DNA from: Hymenobacter qilianensis | Lineage (GTDB): Bacteria; Bacteroidota; Bacteroidia; Cytophagales; Hymenobacteraceae | Length of the DNA: 64,000 bases | Reading direction: 5' to 3' | Assembly: GCF_014489555.1 (NCBI RefSeq) | Contig: NZ_CP060784.1 | Span: forward strand, 1,116,001 to 1,180,000 | Part shown: in pieces, positions 27,376 to 36,053 of the stretch | Position numbering within the stretch: the first letter of the stretch is position 1 | Layout: each line of letters begins with the position of its first letter | Translations under genes and position numbers: made by a program | Notes under the pieces: model-generated | The model's database searches: none | Seen by the model: only the letters and a program-made list of their open reading frames with translations | What the model was told of the DNA's origin: nothing

Positions 27376-27873
27376 TTAGTTAAGCTTAACGTCCTTCAGG
27401 TACGAGTCTACGAGTTGCTGCTGGGAGCTGCTATCGGTTAATTCGCGGCGGAGGATACGCTCAGCAATATCGATAGAGAGCTGAGCAGCCGTGTTCTTTA
27501 CTTCGGCCAGCGCGGCGTTCTTCTCGTTCTGAATGGCTTCGCGTGCCTGCACAATCATGCGGCCGCCTTCTTCATTCGCTTTGGTTTTGGCTTGCTCGAT
27601 CAGCTGGTTAGCCATTTGATTTGCTTCCTGCATAATCTTGTCGCGCTCTTGACGCGCCTCAGTCAGCAGTTTTTCGTTGCCGGCTTTCAGCTGCTGCATT
27701 TCCAGCTTGGCTTGGTCGGCCATGCGTAGAGCGCTTTCAATGGAATCTTCCCGCTCCTTAAGAGAGGCAAGAATGGGACGCCAGGCAAACTTGGCCAGCA
27801 AAAGCAGCACCAAGCCAAAAATCACCAACTGCCAGAAAATCAGGCCTAATTCGGGGGTTACTAAGGGAGGCAT
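27376..27873 (-). CDS. atpF: ATP synthase Fo subunit b
   Basis: Peripheral-stalk subunit of 165 residues: one N-terminal membrane helix (LIFWQLVIFGLVLLLLAKFAW) followed by a long charged coiled coil (LKEREDSIESALRMADQAKLEMQQL and on) ending in ERILRRELTDSSSQQQLVDSYL. Positioned between atpE and atpH. The 211-base gap to atpE is unusually long and carries two sets of hairpins. Confidence 0.97.
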   Translation of the reverse strand: MPPLVTPELGLIFWQLVIFGLVLLLLAKFAWRPILASLKEREDSIESALRMADQAKLEMQQLKAGNEKLLTEARQERDKIMQEANQMANQLIEQAKTKANEEGGRMIVQAREAIQNEKNAALAEVKNTAAQLSIDIAERILRRELTDSSSQQQLVDSYLKDVKLN

Positions 27874-27909
27874 AAAGCGGTAGTTAGTATGGGGTAGTCA
27901 GTATGTAAT

Positions 27910-27989
27910 TGGTAGTTAGTGCTGCTCGTTGATAAACTGGCAGCACCTCAGATGCAGTGGGTGGATTCTATATTCAGTGCCAACTACCA
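27910..27989. repeat. Nested hairpins in atpE-atpF gap
   Basis: Outer arms TGGTAGTT (27910-27917) and AACTACCA (27982-27989); inner arms GTGCTGC (27919-27925) and GCAGCAC (27940-27946). All perfect. Confidence 0.55.
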
Positions 27990-28022
27990 GCTCCTAAATA
28001 CTCACTACTAAAAAGCCAAGTC

Positions 28023-28062
28023 AGCCCGCCGCGCCGTGCGCCGAAGCGACGCGCAGCGGGCT
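28023..28062. repeat. GC-rich hairpin just downstream of atpE
   Basis: AGCCCGC (28023-28029) pairs with GCGGGCT (28056-28062), extended inside by GCGC/GCGC (28031-28034, 28051-28054). It lies about 22 bases after the atpE stop on the minus strand. Likely an mRNA-stabilising or attenuating structure that lets the c subunit be made in excess. Confidence 0.6.
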
Positions 28063-28084
28063 GCCCAGGCGGGTGCCCCTATCT

Positions 28085-28354
28085 CTAGAGGTTGAAGGAA
28101 ATCAGCAAGCAGACTACTACTGCGAACAGACCCAGACCTTCGATCAGAGCCGCTACGATCAGCATAGCAGTTTGGATGCGACCTGCAGCTTCGGGCTGAC
28201 GGCCAATGGCTTCCATGGCGCTACCACCGATGCGGCCGATACCCAGACCAACACCAAGAGCAACCAGACCGGCACCGATACCGGCACCCATTACGGCTAG
28301 ACCAACCGAATTGGAAACGTCACTGACAGCCTGCAAAAACAGAGAAAGAAGCAT
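28085..28354 (-). CDS. atpE: ATP synthase Fo subunit c
   Basis: Rotor-ring proteolipid of 89 residues with two membrane helices. Glycine-rich first helix (AVMGAGIGAGLVALGVGLGIGRIGGSAMEAIGRQPEA) and second helix with the ion-binding Glu in AALIEGLGLFAVVVCLLI. The polar loop RQPEAAGRIQ is canonical. It is needed in many copies per complex; strong hairpins follow it. Confidence 0.97.
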   Translation of the reverse strand: MLLSLFLQAVSDVSNSVGLAVMGAGIGAGLVALGVGLGIGRIGGSAMEAIGRQPEAAGRIQTAMLIVAALIEGLGLFAVVVCLLISFNL

Positions 28355-28418
28355 AAAACAAAAATTAGAGGGAAGTGAAAAACGAAAAAATCAGGGTGAG
28401 TAATGTAAGCTGAATGGC

Positions 28419-29488
28419 CTAGTGGCCGTGTACTGGAGTAGCAGAGTTATCGCCTCCAATTTGGAGGTCAGCATCGTGGTGGTGCTCCTCTACGGCACCG
28501 CCGATATACATGGCAGTGAGTAGGGTGAAAATATATGCCTGCAATATGGCTACTAACAGTTCCAGCATGTTGATAAACAAGCCGAAAGCCAGTGTCACGG
28601 GCTAATCAATACGCTTTGGAAGATGAAAATCAAGCTGATAAAGCTCAGGATCACGATGTGGCCCGCGGTGATGTTGGCAAACAGACGAACCATCAGGGAA
28701 AATGGTTTTACCACTACACCAATAAGCTCAACCGGAATCATGATGGGCAGCAACGCCTTCGGCACACCAGGGGTAGCAAAGATGTGGGCCCAGTAATTTT
28801 TGTTAGAGCTGAATAAGGTGATAAGTAATGTCAGGACCGCTAAGGTTAGCGTCACGGCGATGTTGCCGGTGAGGTTGGCCGCGCCGGGTAGCAAGCCTAG
28901 CAAGTTGCTGAACCAGATAAAGAAGAATACGGTGAGCAAATACGGCATGTAGCGCTCGTACTTAGGACCGATGGCTTTTTTGCCTACTTCATCGCGAATA
29001 AAGATGATGATGGGCTCGAAAAAGGACTGAATACCCTTAGGAGCACCGCCCCGGTTTTTCTTGTAGCGGCCGGCTACTGTGAAGAAGATACCCAGCAGCA
29101 GGGCTGCGCTCAACATCAGTGAGGCAACGTTCTTAGTTATAGAGAAGTCGTAGACTTTGCCGCCGTCTTCGGCTATGAGGTGCTCGTGCTCCAGCTTCAG
29201 GCCATTATAAGTTTTACCTTCAGCAAGCTGCGATGAAGAGAACACGCTCAGACCTTTTCCGGCTTGATACGCAATAATCGGCAGCGGAATAGTGAAGTGA
29301 ATACCGTGCTCTTTCTCATCGCCCAGAGTAGCGAAATGCCACTCGTGGGCATCGCCAATGTGGTGCAGAATCATCTCGCCGGGGCTGAAGGCTTCCGAGT
29401 CGGTGGCTTCTTCAACGGTGGGCGCATGCTCTTGGGCAAAAACGGGAAGCGAAAGAATGCAAAAGAGAGCTATCAGTAAACGCTTCAT
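28419..29488 (-). CDS. atpB: ATP synthase Fo subunit a, frame interrupted
   Basis: Stator channel subunit for proton flow; 356 residues after repair, with a cleaved signal-like start (MKRLLIALFCILSLPVFAQE), typical of Bacteroidota AtpB. Key parts: the region GNIAVTLTLAVLTLLI, the helix with RLFANITAGHIVILSFISLIFIF containing the essential Arg, and, after repair, VTLAFGLFINMLELLVAILQAYIFTLLTAMYIGGAVEEHHH. The frame breaks at 28598-28600, a run of three G on plus; one extra base changes ISP-stop to ISPVTLAF. The lost C-terminal helix is essential, so the break is almost surely not real gene loss. The ORF as given ends at 28595. Confidence 0.95.
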
Positions 29489-29521
29489 TCAGAGTAATTT
29501 AGGTGGGGGCAGGATATTGGA

Positions 29522-29913
29522 CTAACCCTGTTTTGAAAACGGGCGCAAGTTACTCAGGACGCTCCAGATTTCAAACCCAGCGAAGAGAAAATACAGGATA
29601 AAAAAGCCCCCAGAAATGTCCATAGCCCTGGGCGCTCCTGGGCGCCGCCATTATATAAGAATACAAGCACCAGTCCCACCGACAACAACAGGCGCACTAC
29701 CATCGAACCGAAGTAGGCACCCATGAAGTTGTCGGGGTTGGCTCTTATAAGCCGGGAAGTGACCCAATAAGTAATAAGCGTCAGGAGAGCAAAGAACCCA
29801 AATACGTAAATGGTGAGCGGATGAATGACTGCCGTCCCAAACTGACTGGACAAAGCATAAAAAATGCCCCCCAGAAGTAAGCAGAAGAGAATAAACTGAC
29901 GCAGAAAAATCAT
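29522..29913 (-). CDS. small membrane protein of the atp operon (AtpI position), frame interrupted
   Basis: 130 residues after repair, four hydrophobic helices: RQFILFCLLLGGIFYAL, IYVFGFFALLTLITYWV, YFGSMVVRLLLSVGLVLVFLY and, after repair, FLGGFFILYFLFAGFEIWSVL. It sits between atpZ and atpB, where AtpI-like proteins occur; AtpI helps assemble the c ring and takes up Mg2+. The frame breaks at the C5 run 29607-29611: unrepaired it ends LGAFLSCIFSSLGLKSGAS, losing the last helix; one extra base restores a hydrophobic helix and a basic tail ending at 29522. A C6 word at 29877-29882 encodes LLGGIFY in frame. Confidence 0.75.
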
Positions 29914-29969
29914 TTGAGTGTAGAGTTATGCCTTATGGGTGATACTTAGCGGTGAGGAATCGGACAAAT

Positions 29970-30212
29970 TTATGAGTCACGAGTAAGGGAGCGAATGACT
30001 TGATACATAGCTATAAATACACCGAGCAGCATCAGGACAATGGTATACCAGGGCCGCTCGTTCTGAAAGCGCTCATCGAGCGCCGTGCCAGCCCACGCAC
30101 TCAGACCAATGATGGCCAGCATCTGGAATCCCAAACCTGAATACTTGGCAAAAGCGCGCAAGCGGTCCGGATTGGAGTTGGTGGGCTTATCAGGGGGCGG
30201 GACAGCGGGCAT
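29970..30212 (-). CDS. AtpZ/AtpI-like putative F0F1-ATPase accessory subunit
   Basis: 80 residues, two membrane helices (YSGLGFQMLAIIGLSAWAGTALDE and YTIVLMLLGVFIAMYQVIRSL). The first helix with FQM and GxxLDE is the AtpZ pattern. First gene of the atp operon, 56 bases before the next gene. I chose the ATG at 30212; a TTG at 30236 would extend it through a G6 word. A possible -7 element on the minus strand, TACTTTTG (30241 to 30234), overlaps that word. Confidence 0.8.
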   Translation of the reverse strand: MPAVPPPDKPTNSNPDRLRAFAKYSGLGFQMLAIIGLSAWAGTALDERFQNERPWYTIVLMLLGVFIAMYQVIRSLTRDS

Positions 30213-30431
30213 TGCAAATAGCAGGATGGGGGGCAAAAGTATAACTTTTCAACACACAAATACCGGTAGCAATTCCTTAGAATTATGCAGATATGAAAAG
30301 CAGGCAGGGAAAAAGCCGTAATTTTACCCGAAGCCCAACGTTGAGAAGAAAATGCCCCCCAGCTTCGCCGAACGAATCGGCTACTTGGGCGCGTTAATTA
30401 GCCAACCCACCGCCTTGATCTGCTTTCTATT

Positions 30432-33400
30432 TTGACTACTACTCCGCTCTTTCGGCTGTTTTCAATTCCGCTGGCTTTGCTGCTGTTGGTAGCGGGCATG
30501 GGCGCTTGTTCCTCAGAGCGCAAATCAGTGTTGGGCCGCACGTACCGGAATATTGTGGCACGGGATAATGGCTTTTTTCTCGCCCGCGAGAAGATGCGCA
30601 CGACGGAGGCCACGCTTTACGCGGCGCGCATCAATGACTACAACCGCTTTCTACCTCTCTTCCCAACCCTGGACGACGCGACTGTCACGAAAATAACGGC
30701 TGACCTCGACGACATTATAAAAAAAGCCTCTCTTCCCCTTCAGTACCAACCGGGCAGCGCCTGGTCGGATGACAGCTACCTCGTCATCGGAAAGGCACGC
30801 TATTATAAAAAGGAGTACGAGGAGGCAGCCAAGACTTTCCGTTATATCAACGGCAGCAGCGAAGACGCCACAGTGAAGCAGGAAGCCTTGATATGGCTTA
30901 TGCGTACGTACTTAGCTCAGAAAGAGTACGATAACGCCGCGGCGGTGTCGGATGTGCTGGATAAGGAAGAAGGCCGCGAAAGCACTGCCCGGGAGTTGTT
31001 TCTGACCCGCGCGGAGTATCATTTATTGACCGATAATCCGAAGCTGGCTATTGAGAATCTGAACAAGGCCATTCCGTATATCAAGCCCAAAAACGAGCGC
31101 TCCCGTACCCGTTATATTCTGGCGCAGCTCTATCAGGCTCAAGGTCAGGATAAGGAGGCGTATGCTGAGCTCAACCAGATTCTGAAACGCAATCCACCTT
31201 ACGAGCTGGATTTCTATTCCAAGCTGCTGCTAGGGCAGGTATCTGATCTGAATACCGATAGGGCGCGACTGGACAAGTATTTTGCTAAGCTGCTTAAAGA
31301 CCCCAATAATAAGGAGTACCGCGACAAGGTCCTGTATGAGATGGCCCGGCTCGACTATCGCCAGCAGCGCTACCCGGAAGCGCTGGCGCTCGTGCAGCAG
31401 TCGTTGCGTGTGCCTACGCCCAATCGGGTACAAAAGTCTTATACTCATCTGCTGGCAGGTCGCATCTACTACGAAAACCTGCAACGGTATCAGCTAGCGG
31501 CGGCCTACTACGATAGCGCAGTGCAGAATTTGCCCCCCACGGCACCTGAGTACGCAGCTACCGCCGAGAGAGCCCAGATTCTACAGGAATTTGCCAAGCA
31601 GATCACCATCATCGAAACACAGGACAGCCTACAAGCATTAGCTCGATTAGATACTGCTGCGCTGCGCACGCGGCTTAGTGAATATGCCAAGATAGAAATT
31701 GCTTCTCGGCAGCAGCAAGCCGAACGACTGGCCGCCGCTGAGAAAGCGCAGGAAATACGACAGCAGCAAGCACAGGCCTATACTGGCGTCAGCGAAACCC
31801 GGGCCGGCAACCCTGATATTGATCCGGTGGCATTTGCCAATACGAGCACTGGCGCCCAGTGGTACTTCGACAATCCGGCGGCGCTTAGCACGGCCCGGTC
31901 TGAGTTTATTCGGCGCTGGGGCACCCGACAGCTACAAGACAATTGGCGGGTCAGCAGCCAGGTTAGCGGCACCCTTGCTACGAATCAGAGCGGGAGCGGG
32001 CCGGCTTCAAACTCTGGCGCGGCTGGCCCCGGTGCAAACCCTGGAGCTGGTGCTGCCCCCGCTGCGAATGATGCCGCTGCGTTCGAGCGTGGCTTAATTG
32101 CTCAATACCGACAAAATATTCCACTTACTGCTCCGCAGCTTCAGGCTTCACAGAAGCAGATGGAAGAGGCCTTATTCACGCTGGGGGGCATTTATAACCA
32201 GCAGCTTCGGGAGCCCGCTCGTGCCACCGAAACCTACGAGAAGTTGATAGCAGGCTTCCCTAGCAGCACACATTTGCCCGAAGTATATTACAGCCTGTAT
32301 TTGATCTACAAAGATCAGAATGACCCAAAGGCCGAAGTATATAGCCAACGGCTGCGTCAGTCTTTTCCCAATTCATCCTACGCCCGCTTGGTGGGCGACC
32401 CGGAGTACTTACGTCGCACTTCACAGGCCAATGCGCAGGTAGGCGTCTTGGTAGATTCAGCCTTTGTCCTTTATAAAAAGCAGGAATTTAAAAAGGCAGC
32501 GGGCTTGCTGGACCAAGTGAAACGCCAGTACCCGGACAACGCCCTGAACGACCGGGTGGCTTTCCTCAATACACTGCTTACCATCCGAACCCAACCGCCG
32601 CTATCAGCGCAGGCAGCGGTACAAAAGTTTTACAAAGACTATCCCAGCAGCCCGTTGGCTCCACAAGCCGCCATTTTGCTCAAGTCATATCAGGACTATA
32701 AGGCGGGCAGCATTAGTGGCGCTCTGGCCTCCACAGAAAAGCCCCCCGTATCTGCCTTTCGGCCCGGCGAAATAGACAATCGGCGGCGCGTAGCAATAGC
32801 CCCTGATAACCGGCCGGTAGTACCTGTTAATCGGGTGCCGGTGCCGGCGCCGCCAGCTTCCGCTCCAACTTCTGTTTCAGCGGCCAATCCAACTCCTGCC
32901 AAGCAGCCAGCCACAACCGTTTCCAAGCCAGCAGAAGTGGGTGGCACAGCCAAACCTACCGCTCCAGCACCAGTTCCGACCAAAGAAGTATCAACTCAAC
33001 CTACTATGCCAGTGCCGGCAGCGGCACCGGGGGGCAATTCTACGCCTGCCCCCGCTGAGCCAACAGCCACTCCTTACCTGAACAACCCAGCTACGGGGCA
33101 TGCAGTAGTGCTCATTTTCCCCAAAGGCGCAGCACCTGTTGCTACCCTCCCAACTGACTTTGCCACTTACAATAACCGCTTTTACCGCGCCAACAACTTG
33201 CAAGTGCAGCTCACTGCCCTCGGCGATTCCGTGGAATTGGTAGTAGTACAAACATTGCCGGTCCAGAAAGCGGCGCAGAGCTACGCCCTAAAACTGCGCG
33301 GGCCGCAGTCGCCACTAAGCCGATTACGGGGCGCGGGTTACCAAATCTTGGTTATCGGTATTGATAATCTCCCACTGCTACTTCAAACCAAGGATTTAGC

Positions 33401-33440
33401 TGAGTATCAACGCTTCTACGAAAGAGAAATCAAGAATTGA
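30432..33440 (+). CDS. porW: PorW/SprE-like tetratricopeptide lipoprotein of the type IX secretion system
   Basis: Large periplasmic lipoprotein, 1002 residues. The TTG start at 30432 is required to obtain a lipoprotein signal peptide (RLFSIPLALLLLVAGMGAC, lipobox GMGAC). It opens with KSVLGRTYRNIVARDNGFFLAREKM, as in SprE/PorW proteins, followed by many TPR-like helical repeats (residues 60-430 and 580-760), a Pro/Ala/Thr-rich linker (about 790-880) and a small C-terminal domain with DFATYNNRFYRANNL and TKDLAEYQRFYEREI. PorW links the T9SS ring to other secretion components and is needed for gliding in F. johnsoniae. The core gldKLMN genes are in this window about 5 kb away. Four C6/G6 words are in frame. 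Confidence 0.85.
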   Translation: MTTTPLFRLFSIPLALLLLVAGMGACSSERKSVLGRTYRNIVARDNGFFLAREKMRTTEATLYAARINDYNRFLPLFPTLDDATVTKITADLDDIIKKASLPLQYQPGSAWSDDSYLVIGKARYYKKEYEEAAKTFRYINGSSEDATVKQEALIWLMRTYLAQKEYDNAAAVSDVLDKEEGRESTARELFLTRAEYHLLTDNPKLAIENLNKAIPYIKPKNERSRTRYILAQLYQAQGQDKEAYAELNQILKRNPPYELDFYSKLLLGQVSDLNTDRARLDKYFAKLLKDPNNKEYRDKVLYEMARLDYRQQRYPEALALVQQSLRVPTPNRVQKSYTHLLAGRIYYENLQRYQLAAAYYDSAVQNLPPTAPEYAATAERAQILQEFAKQITIIETQDSLQALARLDTAALRTRLSEYAKIEIASRQQQAERLAAAEKAQEIRQQQAQAYTGVSETRAGNPDIDPVAFANTSTGAQWYFDNPAALSTARSEFIRRWGTRQLQDNWRVSSQVSGTLATNQSGSGPASNSGAAGPGANPGAGAAPAANDAAAFERGLIAQYRQNIPLTAPQLQASQKQMEEALFTLGGIYNQQLREPARATETYEKLIAGFPSSTHLPEVYYSLYLIYKDQNDPKAEVYSQRLRQSFPNSSYARLVGDPEYLRRTSQANAQVGVLVDSAFVLYKKQEFKKAAGLLDQVKRQYPDNALNDRVAFLNTLLTIRTQPPLSAQAAVQKFYKDYPSSPLAPQAAILLKSYQDYKAGSISGALASTEKPPVSAFRPGEIDNRRRVAIAPDNRPVVPVNRVPVPAPPASAPTSVSAANPTPAKQPATTVSKPAEVGGTAKPTAPAPVPTKEVSTQPTMPVPAAAPGGNSTPAPAEPTATPYLNNPATGHAVVLIFPKGAAPVATLPTDFATYNNRFYRANNLQVQLTALGDSVELVVVQTLPVQKAAQSYALKLRGPQSPLSRLRGAGYQILVIGIDNLPLLLQTKDLAEYQRFYEREIKN

Positions 33441-33536
33441 AACTAGCTTGAGTTGGCTTAGTCAACTTATAAAGGCCACCGCGGCACTCAATACCTTTCC
33501 TGATTTCGCGTTCCTAGCTTATAATTTCCCTAAAGA

Positions 33537-35870
33537 ATGGCTATTCCTGCCACTAAAACCAAAGTTCAGCCACGTAAGCCCCAACGGTCAGGGCGCTTTA
33601 CGGGCATCACGCGCACGCTATGGATGCTGTTTAGCTTCGGGCTGATTGGCTTCGTCGTATATGTGTTGGCCGTGAGCGTCAACTTTATGAACCTGTTTGG
33701 GCGCATGCCCAACCTCAAAACGCTGGAAAACCCCAAGAGTGAGTTGGCCTCGGAGATCTACTCGGCCGATGGAGTGCTAATGGGTAAATATTTCCGCGAA
33801 AACCGCACGCCGGTAGGCTACGAGGAGCTGCCTCAAAACCTGATCGACGGCCTGATTGCCACTGAAGACGTCCGCTTCGAGAGCCACTCGGGCATTGACC
33901 TGAAAGGCCTGTTTGCCGTTCCGTATTATTATGTATCGGGGCGCATTCGGCGGGGTTCCAGTACACTTACGCAGCAGGTTGCTAAGGTGCTGTTCCGTAC
34001 CCGCGCCGACCTCAACGACGGCACTCTTAGCCATGTGCCAGGCCTGCGTATGCTCATTATCAAGACCAAAGAATGGATAATGGCCATTCGGCTGGAGCGC
34101 AACTATACCAAGCGCGAAATAATGACGATGTACTTGAATATAAATGAGTACGGATCGAATGCATTTGGTATTAACGTAGCAGCCAAAACCTTCTTTAATA
34201 AACAGCCCAAAAATCTCACGCTGGAGGAGTCAGCCCTACTGGTAGGAGTGCTTAACGCGCCCTCTTACTTCAGTCCGGTAGAGCACCCGGAACGGGCAAA
34301 AACCCGGCGTAACTGGGTATTGAGTCAGATGCGTAAGTACGGCTACATTGATCAGGCATCATATGAAGCGGCGGCGGCTAAGCCTATCGCGCTAACCTAC
34401 AATGTAGAAAATGCCAACAAGGGCATTGCCCCCTATTTCCGTCGGGAGGTAAGCAAAGCGCTTCTACAATGGAGCCGCGAAACCGACCATGACCTCTACG
34501 CCGATGGCCTGAAGATCTATACCACCATTGACTCGCGGATGCAGAAATATGCGGAATCAGCGGTAGCTGAGCATATGAAGCAGCAGCAAAAGCTATTTGC
34601 GCAGCATTGGAAGGGTCAGCAGCCGTGGCGCGATGAAACAGGCCGCCTGATTCCCAACTTTCTGCAAACAGCCATCAAGCGCACGGAGCGCTACAAGTCT
34701 CTCAATACCCGCTTTGAAGGCAACAAGGACTCTATCAACTACTATCTAAACAAGAAGTACAAGATGATGGTGTTCAGCTGGCAGGGGGAGAAGGAAATGA
34801 CCATGTCGCCCATAGACTCCTTGGCGTACTACAAGCGCTATCTGCAGGCTGGCTTTATGGCGATGAACCCACTAAATGGGCAGATAAAAGCGTGGGTAGG
34901 CGGCACCAACTTTAAGTATTTTAAATACGACCACGTAAAGCAAGGCACAAGGCAACCTGGCTCTACGTTCAAGCCTTTTGTGTACACGGCAGCCATCGAC
35001 CAGGGGTATTCTCCGTGCTATCAGGTGCAGGATTTAGCGGTTACATTCCCCGCCGAAGCTGGCCGGCCGGCCTACACGCCCCGCAACTTTGAAGGAGGCT
35101 ACTCAGGTCGCACGTTCACTATCCGGCAGGCCATGGCCCGCTCAATGAACTCAATTACGGCCTTCCTGGTGCAGAAGCTAGGCCCCGAAACCGTTGTTGC
35201 CTACGCCAAGCGGTTGGGTATCACCTCCCCTATCGAAGCCGTGCCAGCCGTCGGCTTCGGCTCCAGCGACGTAAGCATCTATGAGTTGTGTGGCGCTTAC
35301 GGTACCTTCGTTAACAAAGGAGTGTGGACTTCGCCTATGATGGTGACGCGGATTGAAGATAAAAACGGCAACGTATTGCGCGAATTTGTCCCCCAGACCC
35401 GTGAGGCCCTGAGTGAAGAAACTGCTTACCTAATGACGCACATGCTGCAAGCCTCTACCACGGAGCGCGGCGGTACATCTACCATTCTCAAAACGGGTTT
35501 TAAGTTTCCGTATGAGATGGGGGGCAAAACTGGTACTACTTCTAATTACTCTGATGCCTGGTTTATGGGTATCACGCCTGATCTGGTTTGTGGCATGTGG
35601 GTAGGTGGCGAGGATCGTAGCATTCACTTCCGTAATGGCTCCAATGGCCAGGGCGCTCGGGCGGCGCTTCCTATTTACGGCTTGTTTATGCGCAAAGTAT
35701 ACGGCGATAAGAGCCTGGATGTAAGCAAGGCGCCCTTCCCAAAACCTGCGCAACCGTTGAGCATTGAGATAGATTGCAGCCGTTATTACGGTGGCCAGCG
35801 CGATACTATTCCAGTAGATCAGAAGCTTAACCAGACTGATCTTGATATTCTTAATGGACAGGAGATTTAA
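33537..35870 (+). CDS. class A penicillin-binding protein 1A (transglycosylase/transpeptidase)
   Basis: Bifunctional peptidoglycan synthase of 777 residues with an N-terminal membrane anchor (TLWMLFSFGLIGFVVYVLAV). GT51 domain: catalytic Glu in IATEDVRFESHSGID, RRGSSTLTQQVAKVLF, ERNYTKREIMTMYLN. Transpeptidase domain: nucleophile Ser in RQPGSTFKPFVYTAAID, second motif SMNS in RSMNSITAF, third motif KTGTTSNYSDAWF. A G6 word (35519-35524) encodes MGGK and so overlaps the codon for the KTG lysine. The start is at 33537 (MAIPATKTK). A terminator follows at 35912. Confidence 0.95.
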   Translation: MAIPATKTKVQPRKPQRSGRFTGITRTLWMLFSFGLIGFVVYVLAVSVNFMNLFGRMPNLKTLENPKSELASEIYSADGVLMGKYFRENRTPVGYEELPQNLIDGLIATEDVRFESHSGIDLKGLFAVPYYYVSGRIRRGSSTLTQQVAKVLFRTRADLNDGTLSHVPGLRMLIIKTKEWIMAIRLERNYTKREIMTMYLNINEYGSNAFGINVAAKTFFNKQPKNLTLEESALLVGVLNAPSYFSPVEHPERAKTRRNWVLSQMRKYGYIDQASYEAAAAKPIALTYNVENANKGIAPYFRREVSKALLQWSRETDHDLYADGLKIYTTIDSRMQKYAESAVAEHMKQQQKLFAQHWKGQQPWRDETGRLIPNFLQTAIKRTERYKSLNTRFEGNKDSINYYLNKKYKMMVFSWQGEKEMTMSPIDSLAYYKRYLQAGFMAMNPLNGQIKAWVGGTNFKYFKYDHVKQGTRQPGSTFKPFVYTAAIDQGYSPCYQVQDLAVTFPAEAGRPAYTPRNFEGGYSGRTFTIRQAMARSMNSITAFLVQKLGPETVVAYAKRLGITSPIEAVPAVGFGSSDVSIYELCGAYGTFVNKGVWTSPMMVTRIEDKNGNVLREFVPQTREALSEETAYLMTHMLQASTTERGGTSTILKTGFKFPYEMGGKTGTTSNYSDAWFMGITPDLVCGMWVGGEDRSIHFRNGSNGQGARAALPIYGLFMRKVYGDKSLDVSKAPFPKPAQPLSIEIDCSRYYGGQRDTIPVDQKLNQTDLDILNGQEI

Positions 35871-35911
35871 GAAAGGCTATTACTTAGCTAATAGACTTTT
35901 AATAGAATAAT

Positions 35912-35946
35912 AAATCGTGGCTGGTATGCCTTACCAGCCACGATTT
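35912..35946 (+). terminator. Rho-independent terminator after PBP1A gene
   Basis: AAATCGTGGCTGGT and ACCAGCCACGATTT arms, 14 perfect pairs around a 7-base loop, followed by TGTTTTT. Confidence 0.85.
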
Positions 35947-36053
35947 TGTTTTTATGCCTTCTTTGTGGGTTTAGGAAATTCCTCTGTACACCTTCGCGTT
36001 CTTTATTTGCGTACCTCTATCAGGACCTTCATTCTGCGCCTAATTACCATCAT

